Source: a virus. From it: a stretch of DNA of 21,123 nucleotides. Location of the stretch: positions 1-21,123 of IMG/VR virus record IMGVR_UViG_3300034200_000618. One strand, written 5' to 3'. This document shows, piece by piece, positions 15,101 through 21,123 of the stretch. The stretch's first letter is position 1; each line of letters starts with the position of its first letter. The position numbers and the translations under genes were made by a program. The notes below the pieces were generated by a model, which worked only from the letters and a program-made list of their open reading frames with translations, did no database searches and had not been told where the DNA came from.

Positions 15101-17287
15101 ATCGAACAGGTCAGTGACGTCGTGCGCCGCATGGCGACGATCGATGGCTTCGGTGCCGAGAAGTGGGGCACGCGTGAGTCGATGGCATGGCTGCGGTCGC
15201 TGTCGGCCGATGAGGTGGGCCCAACATGGCGGCGCATCAAGGAAGCCATCGAGACGCGCGTTGATGCTCTGCCGCAGAGCGGTGCAGCGTCGCAGATGTT
15301 GCGCACGACGCTGGCCGACATGAATCAGTTGCAGAATCAGCTCTTGCAAGGCATCCCGCTCAACTCGGCGGTGCCCCAGGCGCTGCTTGACGAACGGTTG
15401 GCGGATCGTCTGCTGGGCATTGCCAACAGCAGCACCGTCGAACGTGACCTATTGGCCCAGATGGAGCGGCTGCTGCCCGTTGGTGCGATCTACGACCCCG
15501 ATCGGCTGTACGCCTCATGGAACCGCTATGTCGCCGAGCAGTACCGCTATGGCGGCATCTCGACTCGCGAGAGCGAGTTGACGTTGGACGAGGCTCGGAC
15601 GATTGCGGCACACGCCAAGGAGGTTCGTCACGCCAACGACGCAGCGGGCAATCTGGCGGCCGAGGCGGCGCTGCGCGACATCATGCCGTTCATCGACTCG
15701 CAGAAGGTGCGCACCCAGTTCGCTGAATACGGTCGGGGTTTGCTGCCGTTCTGGTACGCCGAGGAGAACTTCCTGAAACGGTGGGGCCGCACGATCCTTG
15801 ATGACCCGACGGTGATCCGCAAGGCGCAGTTGACGTACATGGGGCTACGCACGGCCGGCATCGTGCGCCAGGACGAGCAGGGCCAGGACTGGTTCGTGTA
15901 CCCCGGCTCGGGATTGCTGGTGGAAACGCTGTCGAAGGCGATGCCTGGTGTCGGTGTTGCTGCGATCGGCACGATGTTCCAGTCGCCCACGTCGTCGATG
16001 TTCCCTGGTCTGTCGGAGCGATTCGGCACGCCATCGTTCTCGCCGTTCGTATCGGTGCCGATGGACCTGGCGACATGGATGTTTGCTGATCTGGCGCCGG
16101 TCGAGCGTGCGCTGCTGGGCGATTACGCCGCAGGGCGCAACGCCCTCGAACACATCATCCCGACTTCGTTGACCAACCTGTGGGACGGCGTCATGCAGGG
16201 CGCAATGGGCCGGGTAGACGAGACGAACGTCCGCTACGCCTCGGCCATGATGAGCGCAATGGCACATCTCGACGCCATTGGAGACGGTCTGCCGGACAAC
16301 GCCAACGCACAGATGCGGGACGAGTTCTTGCGTCGCACTCGTGAACACGCTCGCGTCATTCTGTTCAGCCAGGCCATCGCTGGGTTCTTCACGCCGGGAC
16401 CGCCACAGGCGTTGATCACCGGCGAGACGGGGGGCGTGACGGGGTTCGGGGCCCAGGATCCCCGAGACATCCTCAACAGCCAGTATCAGACGTTGATCCG
16501 AGAACTTGGCATCGACGAAGGCACGGTGAAGTTCCTCGAGTTGAACCAGGATGCCAACCTGTTCGACATCGTCAACCCGGTTGCGCTGACGGTGGGCAAG
16601 ACCGAATCGACCAGCGGCGTGTCGCTGCCCACCACTGAGAAGGCTGTGCAGTTCTATAGCGAGCACAGCGACTACCTGCGGGCCATGCCGTTCGCTGGGC
16701 CGTGGCTGCTGCCGGTGGCCGAGAAGGGCGACGAGCGGTCGCAGTACGCATACGACCAGCAGTTGATCGAAGGTCTGCGGCGCAAGTTGACTCCCGACGA
16801 GTTTCTGTCCGAACTGAAGTACAAGGAAGCAGCGCCTCGCTACTTCGCGTTGAGGAAGCAGTACCTCGATGCGGTAGACCGCATGAAGATGGCCGGCAAC
16901 GAGGCGGGCGTCGAGCGGGCGAACCAGTATTGGCAGTCGGTGTCGACGGCGTATCGAGCGGCGCACCCCATCTTCGACGAGCAGATGAGCAGCAGCGATG
17001 GCCGGCAGCGACGAGCGAAGGTCATCGACGAGATGCGCACGGTGGTGTATGACCCGCAGGCTCCGCCATCGCCGCAGATGGAAGGTCTGCGTGAGATCAT
17101 GACGATGTGGGATCAGTACAAGATCGCTCTGGCAACGCTGCGGGAAGATGGCTCGGCGCGTGGCCGTGCCGCAGTGGAGCAGGCGAAGTCGACGTTCGAG
17201 CGGCTGATGGACGACATGCTGGTCCGACGGCCGGAGTTGCGCTCGTTCTACCTGGCTATCATCCGGCCCGAAGCTGATCTGGACTGA
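9143..17287 (+). CDS. Giant putative virion/ejection protein, 2714 aa
   Basis: The start is GTG at 9143 with GAGGAG 6 bases upstream. No stop interrupts 8.1 kb and codon use is uniform throughout. The protein is mostly helical and charged. Residues about 175-223 are an Ala/Gly-rich hydrophobic stretch (AGAVIGIGAALAAIPTGGM, then LGAAGLAGATAGSILADP) that could enter a membrane. Residues about 1373-1441 look like a coiled coil. Near 2198-2290 are RGLLPFWYAEENFLKRWGRT and YPGSGLLVETLSKAMPGVG, the most motif-like part. A transglycosylase ESxxxxxAxSxxGAxG motif, T7- or N4-type polymerase motifs and the DxDGD of two-barrel polymerases were looked for and not seen. Position after the portal and size suit an internal ejection protein; a divergent virion enzyme cannot be excluded. 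Confidence 0.8.
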   Translation: MTDWSNWNPESELITAVQKNIDINNRVRLVTSINPLVRNDAQLAMRMASLPISTDQLGTNSFALAGMMAADQLRSNVESMTPAMQRMVWARLPRAQQMALTQQGYQPQKVDEYGVTDMLGDALKLPFQIVAAPLKGLGQLTEPIWQPALQGLAWLGDQPAHIYRAIRTMDDGQQWAGLAGAVIGIGAALAAIPTGGMSLVALGSLGAAGLAGATAGSILADPLNPMDFGRAWMDTREGERSFDRAASRYAEGLLGDPRLKTLAVEIADISERSIYEIAREVAGAQGTSPEQRNNSYLSELVRIADGIAQPNSEQHQRVMQSLQKLMTEPVFLEAVNKLQNGKISIGRDIADALPWVEKDSAVYTMISGGSDALFQIAVDPFLVLGRVNEMVKFRRLGLEVIDDAFSIDRFMDIAQNVPSVKRLHTKLAEAVVADNWDMARRLGTDNVSLWEGLRTYRENLLREGVVGPTEFGAEHIRAYVKDVKDMKSILSGIGTYRNKGQLMLKGFNYRNEAWARVGGTLRSFSSGLTDIRSERQMLKEMEASGVNRVMDGLPAHLRLHRPVQEDIPFLQVVANNRDYLAPGRTGWDVLADEPARLNDVMFDFANRLGKHDLLPDDDIQFLEDLQLSIAQNGRPLQRKTSEFSAITDRLSDIAQRTLALPIEERAASFLDEYALYKELNPGARQLGRKVATVLPRTSHAVGTTMQMATTMISPTKGIQLMGEGAPENIRQFVEALRLTSMPEYMRRMWFDEIIKHPTGHLRGAAMLTALDNGLTIAGMRSLKGGEEFVDKFLLHAQHAYGLGGVVDRTYINGRRMVTSPLLDDSAQFLMMPNLTDLRKLTRAGFVSQVMGITDVKVLDSFINQVWKPAVLLRMAFIPRAAGEEWINFMLRGGFGSIVENMGGQYVGRYRAWRNVIEKVEKLGAAKVGKGALTAEEALLYSQGPLPKIMRPVERMLNRFDWGAPMQRRMSDFAENLQYWLTPESMQVTLRSGIEVPGRGGFGVQGTIDRMIDRIGGDARRQLSAGASEIELRRAMTRQGRFAKMIPTSEKAWFNIADYADTLLMGSPSSWRRLLAGGVNDYTVEAGEQFAKTFQTILMREVSATEAGNFERSYNRSDLKTFEVPDGQGGTKTVRAVAMRGGWKRHERIIGDPMFNYAAHQGVLNTIALDEGGRRVATEVLSRVLPSSLTYDEVAGFLDEAARIDGSLVRELLLGFTANDPKIARVTLEAVARQDPFFALVKNRLPETGPIMLDDVRDVTDAVLARYTEVVADVRKWRRDMPDEVKNEVWAYTRTGEILPSPATFNTVPDLPPMFDTANSLVDEGVREAIGRVQDGLAAAMRRGVDEHDYQRQLMNHLYTSPQTLYGPNSADASRRLARIQRDEARKMLKEERQAALDEAKQAGSDVDPALLASFDQRQAALDAEQALADEARRLAVEQGDMRTYRLYNNIDEADADVRALLAGHFENTTVQERAALSFQSPGGSNHAEYDNVTVYRPDAALMIPDEAVRAMWDSLPPMYEGEQARNAGDLADLLVSELARAAGIGNASQILQHRAELVNMYLTQMDMVYRRGGKFFGFDLIDDSAVVQSSRPAIRGYFTQPDPADSLPDLDMLFADQALVRELNQAMKNLMARHGKVGPEVPEVFAVRVPRAVTDNRSTSVMSPLAQRMQIRAATQDEAMLDDLAQMRMDATNAREPLTSEIRPIATRPGTELPAIWTADRKYVKDRVQLASTLQNPDAAEAYADRMWTHIKQMTGKKSREVHRARFDERVVVAEDGTEQTVRKSRVYRYGKDNKEIVEVRDGEDLYPESTFVDERGRKVKYGDGLFMEPASLTYEPNDLMWQLIGPMIEDTFDGIRGILRHERKAEMITVRGRLEPSPDWVPVYRSKDTHVPDEAHGGPQFAIGPLLEPLKENTWQKIVRYGFDEVIGPSIDAVVRRPMAFHFFAQRYRFAKQANQWMLDPDLAGRAMQSLAGALHSRIVADPAQIEQVSDVVRRMATIDGFGAEKWGTRESMAWLRSLSADEVGPTWRRIKEAIETRVDALPQSGAASQMLRTTLADMNQLQNQLLQGIPLNSAVPQALLDERLADRLLGIANSSTVERDLLAQMERLLPVGAIYDPDRLYASWNRYVAEQYRYGGISTRESELTLDEARTIAAHAKEVRHANDAAGNLAAEAALRDIMPFIDSQKVRTQFAEYGRGLLPFWYAEENFLKRWGRTILDDPTVIRKAQLTYMGLRTAGIVRQDEQGQDWFVYPGSGLLVETLSKAMPGVGVAAIGTMFQSPTSSMFPGLSERFGTPSFSPFVSVPMDLATWMFADLAPVERALLGDYAAGRNALEHIIPTSLTNLWDGVMQGAMGRVDETNVRYASAMMSAMAHLDAIGDGLPDNANAQMRDEFLRRTREHARVILFSQAIAGFFTPGPPQALITGETGGVTGFGAQDPRDILNSQYQTLIRELGIDEGTVKFLELNQDANLFDIVNPVALTVGKTESTSGVSLPTTEKAVQFYSEHSDYLRAMPFAGPWLLPVAEKGDERSQYAYDQQLIEGLRRKLTPDEFLSELKYKEAAPRYFALRKQYLDAVDRMKMAGNEAGVERANQYWQSVSTAYRAAHPIFDEQMSSSDGRQRRAKVIDEMRTVVYDPQAPPSPQMEGLREIMTMWDQYKIALATLREDGSARGRAAVEQAKSTFERLMDDMLVRRPELRSFYLAIIRPEADLD

Positions 17288-17295
17288 GGTGACGT

Positions 17296-18696
17296 ATGGC
17301 GGAAGAACTCACTCCGTGGACAAGCAAAGAGATCGCTGAACGGATCTCTCTCGATCCGGCGCTGCTTGCACGCGCCAAGGCGGAATGGGATGCGCCAACG
17401 CAGTCGACGCGCATCAAGCCGGTCTCGGAAGATGAAGCACGCGCGATCATCGAGGGGCTGATCCAAGAGCCGTTCGTCGCTGCTGAGATGGGCGCACCCG
17501 AGGCGATGGAGACGAAGGCGCTGGCGCGCCTGATCGTCGGTGCGTTACCGAAGGAGGCAATGAACGGCTCGGTGCTGACTGCGCTCGATGTGCGGCCGTA
17601 CATCCAGTTGGTGACCAGCGAGCCCGGTCGCAAGTTCAGCGAGACGCAGCGAGCAGAGACGCCGGTCGATGCCATCCTTACGGCTGGCGATCCGATGGCA
17701 GGCCAGTTCACGTTCACGGATCTTGGTGAGAAGTGGTCGCAGCTACAGGAGAACGACTACCGAACCACGAACTCGGCGTACACGCAGACGAACCAGGCAG
17801 GCGTGGCACCGCAGGTTGTAGCAACCGAGAACGCCACAGCAGGCGTTTCAGCCGCTGACACCAACCCATTCATCGATGGTGTGCAGACGATCGATCCAGG
17901 CGATCTTGCGTCGATGTTGCGGACCGGCAAGATCGACATCAATGACCCGCAGTTGCAGGATGCGCCGATCAGCGCGGGCAACCTGCCAGGCGTGTTCACC
18001 TCGGCACCTGGTGGTGTCGGTCGTGTGTCGCAGCGCGAGTTGCCGTCCGGCAAGATCATCGGTCGAACGACGGTCGGCGGCATGTTGGACTGGGCGTTCG
18101 GCCTCAACGAGAACGAGGTCAGCAACCTGCAGTCGTTGCTCGCCAACGCTGGCTACATGACCGATATGCGCTACGACGCGCAGACCGATCAGTGGGTCAT
18201 GCAAGACATGCAGTACGAGGACGGTTACGCCAACGATCCGGTGTTCCAGCAGGCGATGGTCATGGCCGTGCGTGACACGTACGCGCAGGGGAACGGCATG
18301 TCCGTGTCTCGATGGCTCGAGCAGAAGACTGTGGAGTTCAAGCAGCGCGAAGACGTCATGCGCACACGGTTGACCGAGGAGCGGATGACAAAGTTTCAAG
18401 ACGCGCTGAGTTCGACTCAGGCGGCTGCGGATCGAATGGCGCTTGATACGTTGGGCCGACGGTTGACGCCGGACGAGTATGTCCAGGTGCGGCAATACCT
18501 GCGCGAGTTGCAGACAGGCCGCGTGGACGATGCGTACGGCGTCAATGCAGAGCCGTGGATGAGCGAAGCGCCGACTAAGGGATTCACGCAGGCGGAGTTC
18601 GAGCAGGGAGTGACGGACGTGATGATGCCGGAGATCGAAGGTCGCATGGGCATGTCGACCAATCGGCAGATGAAGAAGTGGCTGGGGATCGACTGA
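17296..18696 (+). CDS. Putative internal virion protein, 466 aa
   Basis: GAGGTG (17286-17291) lies 4 bases before the ATG and overlaps the stop of the giant gene. The N-terminal 100 residues are helical and acidic (ELTPWTSKEIAERISLDPAL). Residues about 130-230 are Thr-, Asn- and Gly-rich and look flexible. Residues about 255-310 form a compact unit (GGMLDWAFGLNENEVSNLQS, then LLANAGYMTD). Long helices follow, with TLGRRLTPDEYVQVRQYLRE near 390-410. There are no membrane segments and no catalytic motif. It is placed with the giant protein and two further linker-rich proteins, so a multi-protein internal core, ejection tunnel or tail component is the likely setting. The family is not recognised. 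Confidence 0.7.
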   Translation: MAEELTPWTSKEIAERISLDPALLARAKAEWDAPTQSTRIKPVSEDEARAIIEGLIQEPFVAAEMGAPEAMETKALARLIVGALPKEAMNGSVLTALDVRPYIQLVTSEPGRKFSETQRAETPVDAILTAGDPMAGQFTFTDLGEKWSQLQENDYRTTNSAYTQTNQAGVAPQVVATENATAGVSAADTNPFIDGVQTIDPGDLASMLRTGKIDINDPQLQDAPISAGNLPGVFTSAPGGVGRVSQRELPSGKIIGRTTVGGMLDWAFGLNENEVSNLQSLLANAGYMTDMRYDAQTDQWVMQDMQYEDGYANDPVFQQAMVMAVRDTYAQGNGMSVSRWLEQKTVEFKQREDVMRTRLTEERMTKFQDALSSTQAAADRMALDTLGRRLTPDEYVQVRQYLRELQTGRVDDAYGVNAEPWMSEAPTKGFTQAEFEQGVTDVMMPEIEGRMGMSTNRQMKKWLGID

Positions 18697-18697
18697 T

Positions 18698-19741
18698 ATG
18701 GCGCCGAAACCGCAATCGCCAACTAGCCCAACGCCGGGGAACCCAACGCCACGTCCAACGCGACCGAGGAATCAGCCGACAACTCCACGGCCGCCTTCGC
18801 GTAACGTCGGTCAGGAGAAGCCGGCCGATGATGGCGTGCTTCGTCCGGGCAAACGGTACGACGAGTCATGGAAGACTTACGACCAGTGGTGGAACTCACC
18901 GGAGGCGGACTACGCCAAGGAGATCGCAGCGGTTCTCCCTGAGTACGCGTCGCAGATTCAGGAGATCGCCTGGACGTACCGATCCAGTGCTGAGGGCGCA
19001 GCAGATGCATTGCAACGTGCAGGCATCTGGGATGCGTGGTTTCTCAAAGGCGGAGGAGGAGGCGGCGGCTATCGAGGTGGCGGCGGTGGCGGTGGTAGCA
19101 CGGCACAGCAGTACGCCCAGGCCGAGGCAACCATCCGCAACCAGGTCAAGTCGATGGGCGTGCCGTTCAACGACGAGCAGATCAAGGGGCTTGCCAAGGC
19201 GGTCGTTGATGGCAACTGGTCAGCCGACATGGTCACCGACTACATCGTGGCGGGGGCAGGTGACTGGTCCACGGTGCAGGCAGGCCAGATCACCGCAGCG
19301 GCCGAGGCCGTTCGCAAGATGGCTGCTGCACAGCTCATCACGATCTCCGAGGACACGACGCGCGACTACGCACGGCGTGTGGCATCGGGCGAACTGACCC
19401 AGGACGGCATCCAGTCGATTCTGCTGAGCCAGGCCAAGACGCAGTTCGCCTGGCTGGCCCCGCAGTTGGACGCTGGCATGACGGTGCGAGATGTGCTGTT
19501 GCCGAGCCGTGATCTGATCGCTCGTGAGTTGGAGGTTCCGGCAGAAACGGTGGACCTGATGAACAGCAAGTGGCAGAGCATGGTCGTCACGAAGGAACCG
19601 AACGGTGCCATGCGGGCAGCGACGAACGACGAACTGATCAAGAACGCACGTCGGACGTCCGAGTGGCAGAACACCAAGGGTGCACGCGATCTGACGACGG
19701 CTGCGATCATGCGTATTCGATCGATGTTCTTCGGAGGCTGA
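18698..19741 (+). CDS. Putative virion protein with Pro-rich head and Gly-rich hinge, 347 aa
   Basis: It begins 1 base after the previous stop, with only a weak GGGG upstream, so translation is probably coupled. Residues 1-45 are a Pro/Thr/Arg linker (SPTSPTPGNPTPRPTRPRN). Residues about 50-115 are helical with YDQWWNSPEADYAKEIAAVL. Residues about 118-134 are an almost pure glycine run. The C-terminal 200 residues are a regular helical domain with AVVDGNWSADMVTDYIV, ISEDTTRDYARRVASGEL and LLPSRDLIARELEVP. The alternation of flexible linkers and helical domains recurs in the next gene. From memory, similar helical domains occur in actinophage and environmental phage structural regions; no exact role is known. 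Confidence 0.7.
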   Translation: MAPKPQSPTSPTPGNPTPRPTRPRNQPTTPRPPSRNVGQEKPADDGVLRPGKRYDESWKTYDQWWNSPEADYAKEIAAVLPEYASQIQEIAWTYRSSAEGAADALQRAGIWDAWFLKGGGGGGGYRGGGGGGGSTAQQYAQAEATIRNQVKSMGVPFNDEQIKGLAKAVVDGNWSADMVTDYIVAGAGDWSTVQAGQITAAAEAVRKMAAAQLITISEDTTRDYARRVASGELTQDGIQSILLSQAKTQFAWLAPQLDAGMTVRDVLLPSRDLIARELEVPAETVDLMNSKWQSMVVTKEPNGAMRAATNDELIKNARRTSEWQNTKGARDLTTAAIMRIRSMFFGG

Positions 19742-19742
19742 G

Positions 19743-21002
19743 ATGGCAAAGAACACACCACCGAGCGGGTCATCGTCGGGCGCTCCGTCAGGAGCCGAAC
19801 TGCGTCGTCTGCGCGAGGGCCAGGTGCCGGTCACCAGGCCAGCGTCACCGACGTCGCCCTTGCCGGGTGGTTCGATGTTCGGCACGCCAACGCAGCGGCC
19901 GACAGCACCGACGTCACAGCCGACGACGACTCGGCCGACGACCTCGACCACTCGGCCGTCTACGCCTGCACCATCGCCTGCACCATCGCCTGCACCTGCG
20001 CCGGAGCCGACGCCGGAGCCGACGCCTGCAACGGAAACGCCTCCGACGGGCGCCGAGGCACCGCTGACGCCCGAGACGCCGGGCGCGCAGCCGACGCTCG
20101 ACCCCAACTCGCCGCAGGCCAACACAACCGAAAACCGTCGCCTGTTCAGCCTGCTGTCGTCGATGCTTGGTGAACTGCGTCTCGGCGGGCTGTACTCGGT
20201 GGACGCGTCAGGCGCGCCGAGCGGGTGGCTGTGGGATCGCATCATCAACAACTCGATCAGCGAAGCCACGTTGGAGTTCGAGATCGAGCAGACCGACGAG
20301 TACAAGCGTCGCTTCCCGGCCGTGGAGTTCTTGAAGTCGGAGGCTCGGGCCGGTCGATTCACGGGACCGCCAACGGCAGCCACGGTGATTGAGTACGAGC
20401 GGGAAGCCAAGCGCATCTTGCAGGGGGCGCAACTGCCGCCCGAGTTCTACGACAACGACACCGAAGACCTGCAGGGGTTGATGATGAAGGGCATCTCCAC
20501 CGTGGAGTTGGAGCAGCGCGTCGGGCAGAGTTGGGCCCGTGTGCAGTCGACCAACCCGGCCATCCGCCAGGCATTCAGCGACTTCTACGGCGTCGGCAAC
20601 GGCGACTCGGCGCTCGCTGCGTTCTTCCTCGACCCCAACAACATGACGCAGAACCTGGACCGGATGAGCCGCAGTGCCTACACCGCAGGCATCGGCCGCC
20701 AGGCAGGCGTGGGACTGGACAAGGCCACGGCCGAGCGTATTACGACGATGACGACCAACGACGCGCAGATCGATCAGGGCATCGGCCAACTGTCCGAGTA
20801 CAGCACGCTGTTCGACGAGGGCATCACCGAGACGCAGGATCTGAGCGTCGAGGGCGCAGGCGTCGATGCAGCGTTCGGCAACAACGCCGAGGCACGCAGC
20901 GCGCTCGAGCGACGACTGATCAGTCGTCAGGCGAATCGTGGCCTGGGTGGCGGCGGTGCCGTGCAGACGCAGCGTGGTCTGATAGGAACAGGGAACGCGT
21001 GA
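19743..21002 (+). CDS. Putative virion protein with long Pro/Thr linker, 419 aa
   Basis: GGAGG (19733-19737) lies 5 bases before the ATG. Residues about 25-120 are a disordered linker of Pro, Thr, Ala and Glu, partly coded by 12-base tandem repeats (PAPSPAPSPAPAPEPTPEPT). The rest is helical: GWLWDRIINNSISEATLEFE, DEYKRRFPAVEFLKSEARAG, LPPEFYDNDTEDLQGLMMKG, ISTVELEQRV and GVGNGDSALAAFFLDPN. The order YKxRFP...LPPEFYD...ISxxELxxRV...FFLDP seems, from memory, to recur in actinophage and marine phage virion proteins of unknown function. The end is glycine-rich (GLGGGGAVQTQRGLIGTG). It closes the group of three medium-sized proteins after the giant gene, likely components of the same virion substructure. 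Confidence 0.7.
   Translation: MAKNTPPSGSSSGAPSGAELRRLREGQVPVTRPASPTSPLPGGSMFGTPTQRPTAPTSQPTTTRPTTSTTRPSTPAPSPAPSPAPAPEPTPEPTPATETPPTGAEAPLTPETPGAQPTLDPNSPQANTTENRRLFSLLSSMLGELRLGGLYSVDASGAPSGWLWDRIINNSISEATLEFEIEQTDEYKRRFPAVEFLKSEARAGRFTGPPTAATVIEYEREAKRILQGAQLPPEFYDNDTEDLQGLMMKGISTVELEQRVGQSWARVQSTNPAIRQAFSDFYGVGNGDSALAAFFLDPNNMTQNLDRMSRSAYTAGIGRQAGVGLDKATAERITTMTTNDAQIDQGIGQLSEYSTLFDEGITETQDLSVEGAGVDAAFGNNAEARSALERRLISRQANRGLGGGGAVQTQRGLIGTGNA
19972..20035 (+). repeat. 12-base tandem repeats coding a Pro-rich linker
   Basis: GCCTGCACCATC occurs twice in tandem with a partial third copy, followed by two copies of GCCGGAGCCGAC. They keep the reading frame and encode alternating PAPS and PEPT units. 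Such repeats can change length by slippage, which would lengthen or shorten the linker. Confidence 0.7.
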
Positions 21003-21015
21003 GAGGAGGTAACCC

Positions 21016-21123
21016 ATGAAGGCAGCATCGTGCCCCACCCCGGCGTCCAAGAAGTACACCGGCACCAAGGTCGTGACCGGCAGCACGTCGACCGTGAAGG
21101 TCGGCAGCGACAAGCGGTTCAAG
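21016..21123 (+). CDS. Gene cut by the window edge, first 36 aa
   Basis: AGGAGG (21004-21009), the strongest ribosome binding site in the window, lies 6 bases before the ATG. The visible part is MKAASCPTPASKKYTGTKVV followed by a Thr/Ser/Lys-rich strand-like segment ending in KRFK at the edge. It is not enough to name a family. The strong site suggests a highly made protein, for example a capsid or decoration subunit, but that is only an inference. It starts 13 bases after the previous stop and so probably belongs to the same transcript. Confidence 0.6.
   Translation, partial: MKAASCPTPASKKYTGTKVVTGSTSTVKVGSDKRFK

Noticed and set aside
12758-15349. 863-codon open frame on the - strand opposite the giant gene
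   Set aside because: It is the antisense shadow of G/C-ending codons of the + strand gene. It has no ribosome binding site, and its His-, Arg- and Val-rich product is typical of such mirror frames.
9143-17287. Virion RNA polymerase or transglycosylase inside the giant protein
   Set aside because: No DxDGD, no T7/N4 type K-x(7)-YG with matching partner motifs, and no ES...AxSxxGAxG motif was found by eye. It remains open to profile search.
1-21123. CRISPR arrays, insertion sequences, integrase and attachment sites
   Set aside because: No regularly spaced repeats, transposase-like proteins, recombinase motifs or tRNA-type attachment sequences were seen.

Overview
The window is a GC-rich stretch of a tailed double-stranded DNA phage (Caudoviricetes) or a closely related prophage. 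Codons end mostly in G or C. Many of its genes overlap by 1 or 4 bases, and nearly all lie on the + strand. The large terminase subunit (5028-6839) anchors the identification. The start-site style (several genes with no Shine-Dalgarno sequence and a TANNNT-like box 6-9 bases before the ATG) and the high GC fit an actinobacterial host, but this is an inference. No host gene, integrase, tRNA, rRNA or CRISPR array was seen.

Layout. Bases 1-378 hold no convincing gene but contain a leftward promoter candidate and a nested inverted-repeat structure. One small zinc-finger gene (379-642) is on the - strand. Bases 643-992 separate it from the rightward genes and are crowded with inverted repeats, including a possible pseudoknot-type leader for the leftward gene. 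Bases 993-2603 carry small accessory genes: two basic glycine-tailed proteins, a 91-aa conserved-looking basic protein, an HNH-type homing endonuclease flanked by short repeats, a 52-aa membrane protein, and a frame that partly overlaps it. Bases 2649-4543 encode two beta-rich virion-type proteins. Two small overlapping genes follow, then the large terminase.

The rest is a tightly packed virion block: the putative portal (6836-8668), a proline-rich 158-aa protein, a giant 2714-aa protein filling 39 per cent of the window, and three medium-sized helical or linker-rich proteins (466, 347 and 419 aa). The last gene has the strongest ribosome binding site of the window and is cut by the window edge. 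Gaps from the terminase to 21002 are at most 8 bases, so these genes are probably co-transcribed.

How they work together: the terminase packages DNA through the portal. The giant protein and its three companions most plausibly form an internal or ejection apparatus, or another large virion component. The 112-aa and 518-aa proteins look like surface or decoration proteins. No recognisable major capsid, tape-measure, tail-tube or lysis gene is visible, so those presumably lie outside the window. The most interesting items are the giant protein of unknown fold, the structured DNA/RNA elements at 256-341 and 664-770, the HNH cassette whose insertion seems to have duplicated the end of its neighbour, and the overlapping reading frames at 2335-2603.
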